Assembly (NCBI GenBank): GCA_964522165.1
Contig: CAZFVV010000004.1
Span: 1 to 64,000 of the forward strand
Length of the DNA: 64,000 nt
Source: JABWBP01 sp964522165
GTDB lineage: Bacteria; Calditrichota; Calditrichia; RBG-13-44-9; J075
Reading direction: 5' to 3'
The notes under the pieces were generated by a model. That model was not told the origin of the DNA and did not search any database. It saw nothing but the letters and a program-made list of their open reading frames with translations. Position 1 is the first letter of the stretch; every line of letters starts with the position of its first letter. The position numbers and the translations under genes are program-made. Shown one piece after another: positions 7,650-15,641 of the stretch.

Positions 7650-8615
7650 ATGTGCAAAATGAATTTTGCACTCCTGTTATTCGCGCTGGCGGCAATGGTT
7701 TATCCGCTGCGCGCCCAGGCCCCCTTGATCGAAGTAGCGGCGGCGGTGGATAAATCCGTCATCACCATCGGCGACCGGGTTACTTATACCCTCAAAATCA
7801 CCCACAAAAGGGGGCTGGAAGTCAACGATCCCGGCAAGGGCAGCAACTTAGGCATGTTCGAGATCAAAGAGTACGTGATCCACGACTCCGTAATTGCCGG
7901 GGAGCGGGTAATCCAACAGTTCGACTACGTGATCTCGGTGTACGACACCGGGCGCTTTGTGATCCCGCCCTTCCCGGTGGCCTTCCTGCCCACGGATACC
8001 TCCTCGAAATACCAGATCATCACGTCCCAGCCCCTGGAGATTTACGTCGAAAGCGTGGTAAACGACCCCAACGCAGCGATTCACGACATCCGCCCGCCGC
8101 TGGGCATTCCCGCGGACTACCTGCGCCTGGCGTTGATGATCGGCAGTTTGCTGTTAGGCCTGGCGGCGCTGGGGTTTGCTTACTGGATGTACCGCCGGAG
8201 CAAGCAGGGACAGCCGGTGTTTCGCAGGGAGCCGCCCCGCCCGGCGCACGAGATCGCCCTGGCGGAGCTGCAAAAGCTTTTGCAAAGCGGGCTTCTGGCC
8301 GCGGGCGAATACAAATTGTTCTATTCCGAACTCTCGGACATTGCCCGCCGCTACATGGAGCGGCGCTTCTACGTCAACGCGATGGAGGAGACCACTACCG
8401 AAATCCTGGCCTCGCTCAACGGGGCCTCCCTCGCGCCCGGCCAGCTGGAACTGGCCCGGGAGCTGTTAACCGCCTGCGACCTGGTCAAATTTGCCAAATA
8501 TGTTCCCGGCAGCGCCGAGACGGAAAGCGCGGTGCAACTGGTGCGGGAGTTTATCGAGCGCACCCGCCCGGTGTTCGAGCCGGCGGGGGAGATGCAAATA
8601 GAAGCGTCTAAATGA
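7650..8615 (+). CDS. BatD-like membrane protein
   Basis: 322 residues from the ATG at 7650 (7659 is an alternative; an ATG at 7578 overlaps the previous gene). The signal peptide is MCKMNFALLLFALAAMVYPL. An extracytoplasmic beta domain begins with SVITIGDRVTYTLKI, the typical opening of BatD/oxygen-tolerance modules. One membrane helix follows near residues 158-178, then a cytoplasmic helical domain (FYSELSDIARRYMERRF, ELLTACDLVKFAKYVPG) like that of the first gene of the operon. The start codon and first nine codons coincide with a palindromic repeat copy (7652-7671), so the N-terminus may have been supplied by that repeat. It lies directly upstream of batA. Confidence 0.72.
   Translation: MCKMNFALLLFALAAMVYPLRAQAPLIEVAAAVDKSVITIGDRVTYTLKITHKRGLEVNDPGKGSNLGMFEIKEYVIHDSVIAGERVIQQFDYVISVYDTGRFVIPPFPVAFLPTDTSSKYQIITSQPLEIYVESVVNDPNAAIHDIRPPLGIPADYLRLALMIGSLLLGLAALGFAYWMYRRSKQGQPVFRREPPRPAHEIALAELQKLLQSGLLAAGEYKLFYSELSDIARRYMERRFYVNAMEETTTEILASLNGASLAPGQLELARELLTACDLVKFAKYVPGSAETESAVQLVREFIERTRPVFEPAGEMQIEASK
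7652..7671. repeat. TGCAAAAT-type palindrome overlapping a start region
   Basis: GTGCAAAAT-GA-ATTTTGCAC, followed by TCC. It belongs to the same family as 6551-6606. A partial copy (GCGCAAAATTTATTTTAC) lies at 7630-7647. It overlaps codons 1-8 of the BatD-like gene. Confidence 0.8.
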
Positions 8616-8623
8616 GCAACAGG

Positions 8624-8669
8624 AGTGCAAAATTTATTTTGCACTAAGGGTGCAGAATAAATTCTGCAC
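8624..8669. repeat. Two TGCAAAAT-type palindromes upstream of batA
   Basis: AGTGCAAAAT-TT-ATTTTGCACT (8624-8645) and GTGCAGAAT-AA-ATTCTGCAC (8650-8669). The second differs from the first in both arms in a complementary way. They lie between the BatD-like gene and batA. Confidence 0.85.
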
Positions 8670-8712
8670 TCCTGCACGATTATCCGTTTACAGCATTACT
8701 GATGGCACTTTT

Positions 8713-9708
8713 ATGTTTCGTTTTGCCGATCCGCAATATCTGTTTTTGCTCCTGTTGCTGCCTTTGCTGGCCGGGTATTACATCTGGCGCCGCCGCCGGC
8801 TTACCGGGCAGATGAAATATTCCACCCTGCGGCACGTTAAAACCGTGCCGTTTTCTTTCCGGCAGATGCTGCACCGGCAGCTTTACTGGCTGCGCCTGGC
8901 GGTAGTGGCGCTGGTGGTGTTGGGGCTGGCCCGCCCCCAATCCGGGGCGCGGCAGGAGGAGATTATTACCGAGGGGATCAACATCATGCTGGTGGTGGAC
9001 GTGAGCAGCTCCATGCTGGCGGAGGATTTCAAGCCCAACAATCGCTTAGGCGCGGCTAAAATGGTGGCCAAGGAGTTCATCCAGGGGCGCACCAACGATC
9101 CCATCGGGCTGGTGATTTTTGCCGGGGAAGCATTCAGCCAGTGCCCCCTCACCCTCGATTACGGGGTGCTGATGCAAATCCTGGATAATACCGAGATCGC
9201 TCCCCAGGAGTGGGACGGAACCGCCATCGGCAACGGCCTGGCGACCGCGGTAGCCCGGTTGAAAGACGGCCAGGCGAAGAGCAAGGTGGTGGTTCTCCTC
9301 ACCGACGGGGAAAACAACGCCGGGGAGGTCGATCCCATTACCGCGGCGCAGGTGGCGCATACCTTCGACATCCGGGTGTACACCATCGGGGCGGGCACCC
9401 GGGGCACCGCCATGTACCCCATCGACGACCCTTTCTTCGGAAAACGCTACCGCCCCATCCCGGTGCAAATCGACGAGGAACTGCTCACCCGCATTGCCGA
9501 TATCACCGGGGGGAAATACTTCCGCGCCACGGACACCCAGAAACTGCGGGAAATTTATCGGGAAATCGGGGAGCTGGAGAAAACCAAAATCGAGGTCAAG
9601 GAGTTCACCCGCTATACCGAATTATTCATCTACTTTGCCGGCGCGGGCATGGCGCTGCTGCTGCTGGAAATTCTGCTGGGCAATACCTTTTTGCGCAAAT
9701 TGCCTTGA
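8713..9708 (+). CDS. batA: BatA, membrane-anchored von Willebrand factor A protein
   Basis: 331 residues from the ATG at 8713. The reading frame extends upstream to 8650, but that part is encoded by a palindromic repeat. MFRFADPQYLFLLLLLPLLA is the typical BatA/BatB N-terminal helix; a second helix lies at about 58-73 and a last one near the C-terminus (LFIYFAGAGMALLLLEILLG). The vWA domain carries the MIDAS motif DVSSS (96-100) and LLTDGENNAGEVDP. BatA is thought to expose the vWA domain on one side of the inner membrane and act with MoxR; the substrate is unknown. A four-helix-bundle gene separates it from batB, which is unusual. Confidence 0.93.
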   Translation: MFRFADPQYLFLLLLLPLLAGYYIWRRRRLTGQMKYSTLRHVKTVPFSFRQMLHRQLYWLRLAVVALVVLGLARPQSGARQEEIITEGINIMLVVDVSSSMLAEDFKPNNRLGAAKMVAKEFIQGRTNDPIGLVIFAGEAFSQCPLTLDYGVLMQILDNTEIAPQEWDGTAIGNGLATAVARLKDGQAKSKVVVLLTDGENNAGEVDPITAAQVAHTFDIRVYTIGAGTRGTAMYPIDDPFFGKRYRPIPVQIDEELLTRIADITGGKYFRATDTQKLREIYREIGELEKTKIEVKEFTRYTELFIYFAGAGMALLLLEILLGNTFLRKLP

Positions 9709-9710
9709 AG

Positions 9711-10129
9711 AATTGAAGATTGAAGATTGAAAATTGGAGGAGGATTTATGAATGAGGAAGAATTGAAAAAACGGACGAAAGAGTTTGCGCATCGCTGCGT
9801 TAAGTTGGCTTTGGCGCTTCCCAATACTAAATTAGGCAACCACATTGCCGGGCAACTCATACGCGCCTCAACCTCGGTAGCTTCCAATTACCGGGCGGCT
9901 TGTTTGGCGCAATCGAAAGCAAGTTTTGTATCGAAAATTAGTATCGTTTTGGAAGAAGTTGACGAATCGGTATTCTGGCTGGAGTTTATTATCGATGAAA
10001 ACCTTTTGCCGGAATCCAGGGTGCGCTCCCTGTTTAATGAAGCTCTTGAGTTAAAGGCAATCTTTTATTCATCCAGGAAAACAGCGCAAATTAGAAAATA
10101 AATCAATCTTCAATTTTCAATCATCAATT
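9711..10129. repeat. GAAGATTGAAAATTG words flanking the four-helix gene as inverted repeats
   Basis: The left arm is at 9711-9737 and the right arm at about 10103-10129. The right arm, reverse-complemented, matches the left at about 23 of 27 positions by eye. They enclose exactly one gene. The same word occurs without a gene at 42562-42592 and 46917-46945. Confidence 0.7.
9748..10101 (+). CDS. Four-helix-bundle protein (S23/TIGR02436 type)
   Basis: 117 residues from an ATG preceded by GGAGGAGG. All-helical, with the family core GNHIAGQLIRASTSVASNYR near residues 32-51, then KASFVSKISIVLEEVDESVFWL and a C-terminal helix with EALELKAIF. Members of this family are found in intervening sequences of some 23S rRNA genes and as stand-alone genes, and are related in fold to Avd proteins of diversity-generating retroelements. 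The stand-alone function is unknown. No reverse transcriptase or rRNA is present here. It interrupts the usual batA-batB pair and is flanked by complementary repeats, so it looks like an insertion. Confidence 0.85.
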   Translation: MNEEELKKRTKEFAHRCVKLALALPNTKLGNHIAGQLIRASTSVASNYRAACLAQSKASFVSKISIVLEEVDESVFWLEFIIDENLLPESRVRSLFNEALELKAIFYSSRKTAQIRK

Positions 10130-10139
10130 GGAGAAGGCG

Positions 10140-11183
10140 TTGCTCCGTTTCGCGAATCCGCAATATTTCCACCTCTACTGGCTGGCGCCGCTGCTGATCG
10201 CCTTCTTTTACTGGTCTTTCCGGTACAAGAGGCGGTTGTTGAAGCGGTTAGGCGATGAGGAGCTGATCTCCCGCCTCACCGCCAGCGTGAGCCGCAGAAA
10301 GCAAATCTGGAAAGCGGCGTTGATCGTGATCGCGTTCGGCGTCCTGGTATTTGCCCTGGTCAATCCCCAGATCGGCACCCGCTTAGAAGAGGTGAAGCGG
10401 GAAGGGATCGACATTTTCGTGGCCCTGGACGTCTCCAACAGCATGTTGGCGGAGGATATCGCTCCCAACCGCTTTGAAAAAGCCCGCCACGAAATCTCCA
10501 ATTTCGTCGATCAATTGCAGGGCGATCGCATCGGATTGATCCTCTTTTCCGGCCTGGCGTTTGTGCAATGCCCGCTCACCCTGGATTACGGCGCGGCGAA
10601 GCTGTTCCTCAACGACGCCTACGTCGGCGTCGTGCCCCAGCCGGGAACCGCGGTTTCAGAAGCGATCAAAACCGCGCAGCGCTCTTTCGTTTCCAGGGAG
10701 CTGAAACATAAAGCTTTGATCATCATTACCGACGGGGAAGACCATGAGGCCGACCCGGTGGAGGCGGCGAAAGAGGCCGCCAAAGAAGGGGTGATTATTT
10801 ATACGGTGGGAATCGGCTCCCCGGAGGGTGCGCCGATCCCGGAGTACGATCCATACGGCAACCGCATCGGCTACAAAAAAGATCGCAGCGGCCAGGTGAT
10901 TACCACCCGGCTGGATATTGCCACCCTGGAAAAGATCGCTTTCGAGACCGGGGGCAAGTTTTATATTTCCAGCACCGGCAAGGCGGAATTGGAAAAAATT
11001 TACCAGGAAATTACCGGGATGGAGAAGAAAGAGCTGGCTTCGCGGCAATTCACCCAGTTCGAAGACCGTTTCCAGATCTTCCTGATCGGGGGATTGATTT
11101 TCCTGATCCTGGAAACTTTGCTCAGCGAGCGGCGAAAAATAAAACGGTTTCGGGAAGCGTCAAAAATGAGCGAAGGCGTCTGA
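10140..11183 (+). CDS. batB: BatB, membrane-anchored von Willebrand factor A protein
   Basis: 347 residues from a TTG start at 10140. I chose it because GGAG lies 6 bases upstream and the product then begins MLRFANPQYFHLYWLAPLLI, parallel to the BatA N-terminus; a TTG at 10128 is also possible. There are two N-terminal helices (about 9-24 and 59-74), a vWA domain with MIDAS DVSNS (97-101) and IIITDGEDHEADPVEAA, and a C-terminal helix (FQIFLIGGLIFLILETLLS). It is paralogous to BatA in the same operon. The TPR proteins downstream are its usual partners. Confidence 0.92.
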   Translation: MLRFANPQYFHLYWLAPLLIAFFYWSFRYKRRLLKRLGDEELISRLTASVSRRKQIWKAALIVIAFGVLVFALVNPQIGTRLEEVKREGIDIFVALDVSNSMLAEDIAPNRFEKARHEISNFVDQLQGDRIGLILFSGLAFVQCPLTLDYGAAKLFLNDAYVGVVPQPGTAVSEAIKTAQRSFVSRELKHKALIIITDGEDHEADPVEAAKEAAKEGVIIYTVGIGSPEGAPIPEYDPYGNRIGYKKDRSGQVITTRLDIATLEKIAFETGGKFYISSTGKAELEKIYQEITGMEKKELASRQFTQFEDRFQIFLIGGLIFLILETLLSERRKIKRFREASKMSEGV

Positions 11184-11191
11184 TAAAGAAT

Positions 11192-11280
11192 GCCATTCCG
11201 GTTTTTCCCGTTTTTTGGGAAAATACCGGAATCCACTGCGGAGATTCCGGCATTTCGCTCCGCTACAGCCGGAATGACAG
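11192..11280. repeat. CATTCCGG/CCGGAATG repeat element
   Basis: Begins GCCATTCCGG and ends CCGGAATGAC. A smaller hairpin lies inside (ATTCCGGTTTTTCCC and GGGAAAATACCGGAAT, about 11195-11232), followed by a second ATTCCGG. It resembles widespread short palindromic elements of this consensus. A second, shorter copy lies at 16970-16989. It is located between batB and the first batC-like gene. Confidence 0.65.
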
Positions 11281-11354
11281 TGTTGTGAAATTTAACAAGT
11301 TATTTTTTGACCGATCTTTTTGCCACTTCAGGCGCTTGCGAAGGGCTTTTTATC

Positions 11355-12011
11355 ATGCACCGAATATTAACCATGCTGATCATCCTGCTGGTATGCCAGA
11401 CCTCCCTGCCGGCGTTGGCCGGGGTGGACCAGGAGAAGCTGAAAAAAGGCATTCAGGCGTATGAGCAGGAGCAATGGGACGAGGCGCAAAACCAGTTTCA
11501 GGATGCGCTCTTGGACGACCCGGAGAATCCCCAACTGCACTTCAACATCGGCGCGGTGCAATACAAAAAGCAGAAATACGAGGACGCGCTGAAATCTTTC
11601 GAAAAAGCGATCCTCACCAAAGATATCAAACTGCAACAGCACGCCTACTACAACCAGGGCAACGTTTATTACCAGATGAATCAGTACCCCGAGGCGATTC
11701 AGGCATACAAAAAGGCGCTGGATTTGAATCCCGGCGACCAGGACGCTAAGTTCAACCTGGAACTGGTGCGCGCTAAATTAAAAGAACAGGCCCAGAAGCA
11801 GCAACAGCAGGATCAGCAGCAACAGCGCATCGAGCCTTCGGAATATGCCAAACAGTTGAAGGCGCAGGCGGAAATCCTGGTAGCGCAGCGCCTCTACCGC
11901 GAAGCCTATGATTTGATGCAGCAGGGGCTGCAATCCGATCCCACGGTGGCCGCGTTCCAGGATTTCATCACCCGCATCAAAGACGTGGTCGATATTGGAG
12001 GGTCGCAATGA
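11355..12011 (+). CDS. batC: BatC-like TPR protein
   Basis: 218 residues from the ATG at 11355, which directly precedes a signal peptide (MHRILTMLIILLVCQTSLPA). At least three TPR units follow (QAYEQEQWDEAQNQFQDAL, NIGAVQYKKQKYEDALKSFE, NQGNVYYQMNQYPEAIQAYK). Next is a Gln-rich segment (about 160-175) and a further helical part. It should be periplasmic or exposed at the membrane and is expected to bind the vWA proteins. The stop overlaps the start of the next gene by four bases (ATGA), indicating translational coupling. Confidence 0.82.
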   Translation: MHRILTMLIILLVCQTSLPALAGVDQEKLKKGIQAYEQEQWDEAQNQFQDALLDDPENPQLHFNIGAVQYKKQKYEDALKSFEKAILTKDIKLQQHAYYNQGNVYYQMNQYPEAIQAYKKALDLNPGDQDAKFNLELVRAKLKEQAQKQQQQDQQQQRIEPSEYAKQLKAQAEILVAQRLYREAYDLMQQGLQSDPTVAAFQDFITRIKDVVDIGGSQ

Positions 12012-12541
12012 GAACCCGCTTTATGATTTTTTTGCTGCTGCTGTTAGGCCCGGCAATGCTGGCGCAAACCGCGGATGACTATTATCACCAGGCCGCCCGG
12101 TTTTACATCGGCGCAAAATACCCGGAAGCGGTGGATGCCATTTACAAGGGGCTGGAAGTTGATCCCGCGGACGAGCGGTTGAAAGCCCTGCTGGATAAAA
12201 TCAGAGAAATGCAGCAGCAGCAACAACAGCAGGCGCAGCAACAGGAGCAACAGGGACAGCAAGACGACCAGCAGGAGAATTCGCAGGATCAGCCGCAAGA
12301 GCAGCAACAGGCGCAGCAGGAAGAGCAGCAAGCGCAGGCGGAGGAGCAAAACCGGGAGCAGCAAAAGCCAGAAGAACAGGAAAACCGCCAAGCGGCGCAG
12401 GCGCTGAAGGAGGAGAAAAAAGAACTCTCCAAGGAAGAAGCGGAGCGTATTTTGCAGGCCCTGCGCAGCAAGGAGCAGGAGAACAAAGAACTGCGCCGCC
12501 CGCGGGCCAGCGGGAAGAAGAAGGTGGAGAAGGATTGGTAA
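12008..12541 (+). CDS. Second BatC-like protein, TPR plus Gln/Glu-rich coiled coil
   Basis: 177 residues with a signal peptide (MRTRFMIFLLLLLGPAMLAQ). A single TPR-like pair follows (DYYHQAARFYIGAKYPEAVDA, in part). From about residue 72 the protein is dominated by Gln and Glu (QQQQQQAQQQEQQ-type runs) up to about 135. A charged C-terminus follows (LSKEEAERILQALRSKEQENK, in part), a motif often seen at the end of BatC proteins. The ATGA overlap with the preceding gene suggests the two are made in a fixed ratio. Confidence 0.75.
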   Translation: MRTRFMIFLLLLLGPAMLAQTADDYYHQAARFYIGAKYPEAVDAIYKGLEVDPADERLKALLDKIREMQQQQQQQAQQQEQQGQQDDQQENSQDQPQEQQQAQQEEQQAQAEEQNREQQKPEEQENRQAAQALKEEKKELSKEEAERILQALRSKEQENKELRRPRASGKKKVEKDW

Positions 12542-12611
12542 GCGGGAAGTGAAAAGTGAAAAGTGAAAAGTGAAAAATGAAAAGTGTAAAGTGAAAAGTG
12601 AAAAATGTAAA
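12542..12611 (+). repeat. GTGAAAAGTG word repeat
   Basis: About seven tandem variants of GTGAAAAGT, AAATGAAAAGT and AGTGTAAAG fill the spacer before batD, all in one orientation. There is no complementary arm here. The same words occur with a complementary arm at 36850-36960. Confidence 0.7.
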
Positions 12612-14477
12612 ATGAAAAGGGAGTGGGGTTTAGTCGTGAGGCGTTTTGCCGGTAGAATGAAGGCGATGGTTTGGACCTTTGTATGGCTGGCCTGGGGAGC
12701 GGGGCCGCTGGCCGCCCAGGAGATTACCCTCACGGCCAGCATCGACCGCAACCCGGTGGGGTTATACGACCAGTTTACTTATACCCTGGAAATCAAGGGC
12801 GCTTCCTCCGGGTATTCGGAGCCGAAGCTGCCGGATTTTTCGGATTTCCGCGTCATGGGCGGGCCGAATGTTTCCACCAGCGTGCAGATCGTCAACGGCG
12901 CTTACAGCGCCAGTAAAATTTACAGCGTCATTCTGCTGCCCCGCAAAACCGGGGATTTTACCTTCCCGGCGGTTGCGATCTCTTTCAAAGGCAAAAATTA
13001 CCAGTCTAATCCCATCCAGGTGACGGTGATTCCCCAAAGCGCCGCTTCCGGGCAAGGGGGAGCCGGCGCCGCCCCGGGCGAGGCCGCCCAGGCTGCTCCC
13101 GACGAGCTTTTTCTGCGCGCGACCCCTTCCCGGCGCAGCGTTTATGTAAATGACCAGGTGACAGTTGTTTATAAACTGTACTTCCGCAATTCCGTGCAGG
13201 GGCTGGATTATCTCAAACTCCCCGAAACCGTGGGATTCTGGGTAGAAGAGTACGAAATTCCCCAGACCAACATTCCGGTTAGCCAGGAAACCGTTAACGG
13301 GATGCGCTACAACGTGGCGGAGATCAAAAAAATGGCCATTTTCCCTACCAAATCCGGGGAATTGGCCGTTACCCCCATGCAGTTGGCCGTGAACGTGGTA
13401 GAACGCCGCCGCCGGCGCGACCCGCTGGGCAGCTTCGATGATTTCTTCAGCGATCCGTTCGGGAGAACGGTGCGGAAAGTGGTCGCCAGCGAACCCCTGG
13501 CCTTCAACGTCAAACCCCTGCCCTCCCAGGGAAAACCGGCTAACTTCAGCGGGTTAGTGGGCAATTTTCTGCTGAAGGTGGAGGTGGATAAGACCGAAGT
13601 GAAAGCGAACGAGGCGATTTCCTACAAAGTGCGGTTGAGCGGCAGCGGGAATCTCAAATCGCTCAGCAAACTTCCCATAGGATTTCCGCCCAGCTTCGAG
13701 GTATATGAACCGAAAGTGAATGACGCGGTGAATCGCAGCGGCAGCAGCATGACCGCCTCACGGGAATTGGAATACGTGTTAATTCCCCGCGCCTCCGGGC
13801 AGTACCGCATCAAGCCGTTGGAAATTTTCTATTTCGACCCCGCCGGCGAAACCTATAAAACCCTGCAATCCCCGGAATTCGCTTTATCCGTGGGAGAGGG
13901 AAAAGAGCTGCCCGGAATGGCCGGCAGCGGGTATTTGGCGAAATCCGAAGTAAAGCTGTTAGGAAAGGATATCTTCTTCATCAAAGAAGAGAACCTGCGC
14001 CTGCAACCCCTGGGATACAAACCTTACCGCACCCCCTGGTTCTGGGTTGCGCTCATTCTGCCGCTCATTTTCCTGGGCCTCGCTTACGGGTATCGCACTC
14101 ACCAGGAAAAAATGGCCACCAACCTGGAATATGCCCGGCAGCGAAAAGCCTACAAACAGGCCGAAAAACGCCTGAAAGGGGCCAGCCATTTTCTGAAACA
14201 ACGGATGTTCGGGGAATTTTACGGGGAGGTATCGCGCAGTTTGATCGGTTTTGTGGCCGACAAAACCAACCGCCCCGCCGCGGGGATGCTGCGCCAGGAC
14301 GTGGAAAAGCTGCTGGCCAATAAAAACGTGGACGCCGCCCTGGTGGCCGACTACCTCAACTGCCTGGATGAAGCGGATTTCCGCCGCTTTGCCCCCGCGC
14401 AGGCCACGGCGGAGAACGCCAAATCCTTCTACCATCGCGCTGAGGAGATTTTGGTGCGGTTAGGGAAATACTTTTAA
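12612..14477 (+). CDS. batD: BatD, oxygen-tolerance protein
   Basis: 621 residues from the ATG at 12612; 12657 is an equally plausible start, and an ATG at 12570 lies in repeat sequence. The signal peptide ends near AWGAGPLAAQ. The large extracytoplasmic region has repeated beta modules (EITLTASIDRNPVGLYDQFTY, in part; FLRATPSRRSVYVNDQVTVVY; FLLKVEVDKTEVKANEAISYK), which fits the BatD family. A membrane helix follows (WFWVALILPLIFLGLAYGY, about 475-493), then a cytoplasmic helical domain to the end. It is full-length, in contrast with the two shorter BatD-like proteins upstream. BatD is thought to be a membrane partner of the BatA/BatB vWA proteins. Confidence 0.9.
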   Translation: MKREWGLVVRRFAGRMKAMVWTFVWLAWGAGPLAAQEITLTASIDRNPVGLYDQFTYTLEIKGASSGYSEPKLPDFSDFRVMGGPNVSTSVQIVNGAYSASKIYSVILLPRKTGDFTFPAVAISFKGKNYQSNPIQVTVIPQSAASGQGGAGAAPGEAAQAAPDELFLRATPSRRSVYVNDQVTVVYKLYFRNSVQGLDYLKLPETVGFWVEEYEIPQTNIPVSQETVNGMRYNVAEIKKMAIFPTKSGELAVTPMQLAVNVVERRRRRDPLGSFDDFFSDPFGRTVRKVVASEPLAFNVKPLPSQGKPANFSGLVGNFLLKVEVDKTEVKANEAISYKVRLSGSGNLKSLSKLPIGFPPSFEVYEPKVNDAVNRSGSSMTASRELEYVLIPRASGQYRIKPLEIFYFDPAGETYKTLQSPEFALSVGEGKELPGMAGSGYLAKSEVKLLGKDIFFIKEENLRLQPLGYKPYRTPWFWVALILPLIFLGLAYGYRTHQEKMATNLEYARQRKAYKQAEKRLKGASHFLKQRMFGEFYGEVSRSLIGFVADKTNRPAAGMLRQDVEKLLANKNVDAALVADYLNCLDEADFRRFAPAQATAENAKSFYHRAEEILVRLGKYF

Positions 14478-14493
14478 CGCTACTCTTTCAGGA

Positions 14494-14515
14494 GTGCAAA
14501 GCTTCAGCTTTGCAC
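14494..14515. repeat. TGCAAAGCT-type palindrome
   Basis: GTGCAAAGCT-TC-AGCTTTGCAC, preceded by GGA. It is the same family as 6551-6606 and lies between batD and batE. Confidence 0.85.
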
Positions 14516-14605
14516 GGGTTAGAATGCGGCCCCGGCTCTTTGGACTTGCACCCTGACTCAAAAAATTTCCCTGAACGAGTATAATCATGAGCTGGAGATA
14601 TGTAA

Positions 14606-15445
14606 GTGAACTTTCTCGGTTCCCAATACATTCAGACCTCCCCCCTGTCCCCCCTTCAAAGGGGGGAATTCCAAAGGGGATGTAAATTTTTTGGTTATTC
14701 GATCATCAAAATCGTTCTGCTGCTAACGCTGATCGCTTTTCGCCTGCCGGGCCAGAGCGGTATGGCGCACTTTTACGAGCAGGGCAACCAGGCCTACCGG
14801 GAGGGAAACTACCAGTCGGCGCTGGAGTGGTACGGGAAAATCCTCTCCGCCGGCTACGAAAGCAGCCAGGTTTACTACAACATCGGCAATTGCTATTACA
14901 AATCAGGCTCGGTGGGTCGGGCGATCCTGTTTTACGAAAAAGCGCGCAAGCTCAATCCCCGCGACCGGGAAATCCTCTTCAACCTGGAGTTGGCCAACCT
15001 GAGAGTGATAGACCGCATCGAAACGCCCCCGCAATTTTTTCTCTTTGACTGGTGGGAGGCGGTGAAAACCTACTTTACGGTTTCCCAGTTAACCCGCCTA
15101 ACGGCAATTCTCTTCGGGATTGCCATCCTCACCCTGATCGGGTTTCTGTTCTTCCGGGAGCGCCGGGTTATCCTTTCCGCACTGATGGTTTTTTCCGTAT
15201 TGGCGCTGTTTAGCGCCTATCTTCTGGTGATAAACGCCCGGGAGGAAAACACCCACATCCACGGCATTGTGCTGGTCTCTTCCGTGAACGTTCTGAGCGC
15301 CCCCAACGAGAACAGCACCGACGTATTCGTGCTCCACGAAGGGGTAAAAGTGACCCTGCAAGAACAGCGCGGCGAATGGGCGTTGATTATCCTGCCGGAC
15401 GGCAAAAGCGGCTGGATGAAGCGGGAGAATCTGGGGATTATTTGA
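14606..15445 (+). CDS. batE: BatE, TPR plus SH3-like membrane protein
   Basis: 279 residues from a GTG with GGAGAT 6 bases upstream. The first 30 residues are odd because they read through a CCCCCCTT-CA-AAGGGGGG palindrome (14649-14666). A hydrophobic signal (IIKIVLLLTLIAFRLPGQSG) follows at about 34-52. TPR units come next (GNQAYREGNYQSALEWYGKIL, in part; YYNIGNCYYKSGSVGRAILF), then two membrane helices at about 170-210. The C-terminal bacterial SH3-like domain has VLHEGVKVTLQEQRGEWALI and SGWMKRENLGII. This layout matches BatE, the last gene of bat operons. A terminator follows about 100 bases on. Confidence 0.85.
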   Translation: MNFLGSQYIQTSPLSPLQRGEFQRGCKFFGYSIIKIVLLLTLIAFRLPGQSGMAHFYEQGNQAYREGNYQSALEWYGKILSAGYESSQVYYNIGNCYYKSGSVGRAILFYEKARKLNPRDREILFNLELANLRVIDRIETPPQFFLFDWWEAVKTYFTVSQLTRLTAILFGIAILTLIGFLFFRERRVILSALMVFSVLALFSAYLLVINAREENTHIHGIVLVSSVNVLSAPNENSTDVFVLHEGVKVTLQEQRGEWALIILPDGKSGWMKRENLGII

Positions 15446-15544
15446 AATCGCCTGCTGAAGAACTTTTATTAACTGGGGATTTATCCCCGAATCATGCTCA
15501 GCGCGTAACATCAGTTAATCCTTCCCATCATTCCTGAAAATAAA

Positions 15545-15570
15545 ACGGGCGAGGAATACTCCTCGCCCGT
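15545..15570. terminator. Hairpin between convergent genes
   Basis: A perfect 11-bp stem ACGGGCGAGGA / TCCTCGCCCGT with a 4-base loop, preceded by AAAA and followed by TTCC. It lies between batE (+) and the peroxidase gene (-) and is the likely transcription end for one or both. Confidence 0.7.
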
Positions 15571-15641
15571 TCCTCAAAGTTCCCTGTTTGACAGAGTGGG
15601 TGATTTTCCTCCCCTGCCCGCTCCCGTGAGCTTGGGCGCCA

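Noticed and set aside
8650..8712. Upstream start for batA
   Set aside because: The extra codons read through a palindromic repeat, and the BatA N-terminal motif MFRFADPQYL starts at 8713.
9748..10101. Diversity-generating retroelement accessory protein (Avd)
   Set aside because: The fold is related, but no reverse transcriptase, template repeat or variable repeat is in the window.
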